From contig JAZFYD010000170.1 in NCBI GenBank assembly GCA_036443405.1, forward strand, positions 1-7,358: 7,358 nucleotides of DNA. The letters are read 5' to 3'. The position numbers were made by a program, and so were the translations under genes. Each line of letters starts with the position of its first letter. The stretch's first letter is position 1. This DNA comes from JAZFYD01 sp036443405 (GTDB lineage Bacteria; Planctomycetota; PLA2). This document shows, piece after piece, positions 5,925 through 7,358 of this stretch. The notes under the pieces are model-generated. The model worked only from the letters and a program-made list of their open reading frames with translations. It did no database searches and was not told the origin of the DNA.

Positions 5925-7214
5925 ATGCACGAAGACAAACTGGCCGACCTGGAAGTTCTTTTGGGTCACGCCTTTCGTGACCGCTCCTTCCTGCTGAACG
6001 CCCTCAGCCACTCGAGCATCAAGAACGACAGCCGGCCGAGTAACGAGCGGCTCGAATTCCTCGGGGACGCCGTCATCGGATTGGTGATCTCCGAGGCGCT
6101 CTACCGGCGTTACCCGGACGAGGACGAGGGCACGCTGACACGCATCAAGAGCCAGGCCGTGTCCCGCGCGACGCTCGAACGCATAGCGAAAGCCATGGGC
6201 CTCGACCGTTACATCCTGGTCGGCAAGGGCGTGCTCAAACGCGAGATTCCGTCCTCGCTTCTCGGCAACATGTTCGAGGCGCTCGTTGGCGGGATCTATC
6301 TCGACACCGGTCTGAGCGCGGTGCGCAAGTTCATCCTCCGACACCTGAACGTCGTGATTCAGGAGATCGAGGAGGATCGTGCCGAGCGCAACTACAAGTC
6401 GATGCTGCAGCACCACTGCCAGCGCGAGCGCAACGCCGTCCCGAGCTACCGCGTGATTCGGGAGCTCGGTCCCGCGCACGGCCGCCAGTTCGAGGTCGCG
6501 GCGGTGGTGCGCGAAAAGGAAGTCGGCCGCGCCCGGGCGGAGACCAAGAAAGAGGCCGAGCAGGGCGCCGCACGCGCCGCGCTCATCCACTTCGGCGCCG
6601 TGCAGGAGAACGCGCGTCAAATGCAGCGCGGTGCGGGCATCATCGTGAGTGTCGGCGGACAGGAACCCGGCCGGCGCAAGTCGCGCCGCCGGCGTTCGTC
6701 ACGCAGTTCGGGGCAGTCGGTGGCACCGGCCGACAGCACGGCCAGCAGCACGGCCACGCGCACGGCCGCGAAGCCGGAGTCCGATGGCGAACCGGCACCG
6801 GCGAAGAAACGGCGTCGCTCCCGTGGCGGCCGTGGCCGGAAGAAGTCCTCGTCCGCGGCGGCAGCGGCAGACGCAGGCGCCGCCACGGCCGCGTCGACCG
6901 CGAGCGCCGCCACAGCCGACGCGCGTGGGGGTGATGGAGAGGCAAGTCCCGCCGCGCCGAAGGCGAAAAAGGCCAAGACGACAAAGGCCAAGAAGGCGAA
7001 GGTCGCGAAGAAGACGACCAAGAAGGCCGCGAAGAAAGCACCGAAGAAGGTTGCGAAGAAAAAATCGAAGACGTCCGCGGCCACCGCGGCAGAGGGCGAA
7101 TCAGGCGCCCCGACACGGCGCCGTCGCTCGCGCGGCGGTCGTGGCAGGAAGAAGACGGGGACCGGTAACTCGGCCGGAGGAGCCGCGTCCGAAGCGCCGC
7201 CGAGCGCGTCCTGA
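5925..7214 (+). CDS. rnc: Ribonuclease III with a long basic C-terminal tail
   Basis: RNase III cuts double-stranded RNA in rRNA precursor processing and mRNA turnover, using divalent metal. From the ATG at 5925 it has 429 residues, while typical bacterial enzymes have about 220-250. The endonuclease domain (about 1-150) contains the signature NERLEFLGD with E41, E44 and D48, and GNMFEALVGG with E118. The residue matching E. coli D114 is N115 here, whereas the essential Glu (E117 in E. coli) is kept. The dsRNA-binding domain spans about 156-224 (NYKSMLQ, GPAHGRQFEV, then KKEAEQGAARAAL). Residues of about 225-429 are low-complexity: an Arg/Ser patch, Ala/Thr/Ser linkers, a Lys/Ala/Thr/Pro tract at 346-382 resembling histone H1 tails, and two copies of RRRSRGGRGRKK. 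The frame is also open from a GTG at 5907 (6 more residues), but the ATG gives the usual head and has GGAA 8 bases upstream. The core call is very secure; the tail's function is unknown, with nucleic-acid or ribosome binding likely from its charge. Confidence 0.95.
   Translation: MHEDKLADLEVLLGHAFRDRSFLLNALSHSSIKNDSRPSNERLEFLGDAVIGLVISEALYRRYPDEDEGTLTRIKSQAVSRATLERIAKAMGLDRYILVGKGVLKREIPSSLLGNMFEALVGGIYLDTGLSAVRKFILRHLNVVIQEIEEDRAERNYKSMLQHHCQRERNAVPSYRVIRELGPAHGRQFEVAAVVREKEVGRARAETKKEAEQGAARAALIHFGAVQENARQMQRGAGIIVSVGGQEPGRRKSRRRRSSRSSGQSVAPADSTASSTATRTAAKPESDGEPAPAKKRRRSRGGRGRKKSSSAAAAADAGAATAASTASAATADARGGDGEASPAAPKAKKAKTTKAKKAKVAKKTTKKAAKKAPKKVAKKKSKTSAATAAEGESGAPTRRRRSRGGRGRKKTGTGNSAGGAASEAPPSAS
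6810..6845 (+). repeat. Copy 1 of the RRRSRGGRGRKK-coding repeat in rnc
   Basis: This 36-base unit codes RRRSRGGRGRKK (residues 296-307 of RNase III). It matches the copy at 7119-7154 at 31 of 36 bases, and all five differences are synonymous. A looser Arg/Ser-rich relative (RRKSRRRRSSRSS) is coded at 6672-6710. The motif mixes an RGG-type core with basic flanks, as in many RNA-binding tails. Confidence 0.85.
7119..7154 (+). repeat. Copy 2 of the RRRSRGGRGRKK-coding repeat in rnc
   Basis: The same 12 residues as the copy at 6810-6845, here at RNase III residues 399-410. The two copies bracket the Lys/Ala-rich tract coded at 6960-7070, so the tail has the order basic motif, Ala-rich linker, Lys tract, basic motif. 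Silent-only divergence suggests the peptide is kept, though the sample of five changes is small. Confidence 0.85.
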
Positions 7215-7358
7215 AGGGCGTGCTTGACGGCGACGGTCGGGTCGAGAGTGCCTTGCCCGGTGTGGAAAAACCCGGCCGCGCGCCGGACGGCGCGCCCGCG
7301 TGGGGCCCGCGGCGCGCGCGTTCGCAAAACGGCGCGGGCCGGCGCGGCCGCGGCGGGG
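7215..7358 (+). other. Very GC-rich end of window, no assignable gene
   Basis: Downstream of rnc the sequence becomes almost pure G/C. A frame opening with GTG at 7220, 5 bases past the rnc stop, stays open to the window edge (VLDGDGRVESALPGVEKPGR onward, then Arg/Gly-rich). The rnc frame itself also stays open after its TGA, as do others, so openness proves little at this composition. A 7-bp hairpin GCGCGCC/GGCGCGC with a GGAC loop lies at 7278-7295, without a T-run. This could be the start of another gene or untranslated DNA; it cannot be decided here. Confidence 0.3.

Noticed and set aside
4523..5980. Plus-strand open frame of 485 codons overlapping purH
   Set aside because: Very Arg-rich with no motif, lying in another frame of the clear purH gene.
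5622..6620. Minus-strand open frame of 332 codons across the end of purH and the core of rnc
   Set aside because: The opposite strand holds the conserved PurH C-terminus and RNase III domains; this one is a compositional shadow.
7056..7067. Run of six A (7059-7064) in the Lys tract as a frameshift signal
   Set aside because: The in-frame context AAG AAA AAA TCG does not fit a standard -1 slippery heptamer, and Lys codons explain the run.
6617..7327. Minus-strand open frame of 236 codons opposite the rnc tail
   Set aside because: Its Phe/Ala-rich, seemingly hydrophobic translation is the mirror of Lys codons (AAG read as CTT/TTC); the silent-only repeat divergence supports the plus frame.

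Overview
This is a G+C-rich, densely coded bacterial chromosome segment with five convincing protein genes. No RNA gene, insertion sequence, phage gene or CRISPR array is visible. Most genes are housekeeping. A secreted or periplasmic HEAT-repeat/von Willebrand A protein with a W-x-x-W-W motif, and a small 'LKNGG-x-IEGKV' type beta module inside a membrane protein, both recall Planctomycetota or a similar high-GC, accessory-rich phylum. That placement is inference from protein style only.

Layout: 1-180 is the non-coding end of the minus-strand gene, with a stem-loop just after its stop and a few degenerate direct repeats. 181-1512 (minus) encodes an AI-2E/PerM-family membrane protein carrying an extra soluble insert. 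Divergent from it, across a gap of only 40 bases, 1553-2884 (plus) encodes an exported HEAT + VWA protein. Next comes prfB (release factor 2), joined 2936-3007 and 3009-4037 through a programmed +1 frameshift (SD-like AGGAG, then CTT TGA C). purH follows at 4224-5789 (last two steps of IMP synthesis). After a hairpin-rich 135-base gap comes rnc (RNase III) at 5925-7214. Its normal catalytic and dsRNA-binding domains are followed by about 205 extra residues of Lys/Arg/Ala-rich tail with a repeated RRRSRGGRGRKK motif. 7215-7358 is extremely GC-rich, with no assignable gene.

How the genes relate: prfB, purH and rnc share a strand and could be partly co-transcribed, but the gaps of 186 and 135 bases leave room for separate promoters. 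Functionally they are translation termination, purine synthesis and RNA processing, not a dedicated pathway. The most notable points are the textbook-type prfB recoding site (which makes a naive gene call mis-start), the histone-H1-like basic tail on RNase III with possible self-regulatory hairpins upstream, and the inserted domain in the AI-2E-family protein. I see no clear new defence or mobile system here.
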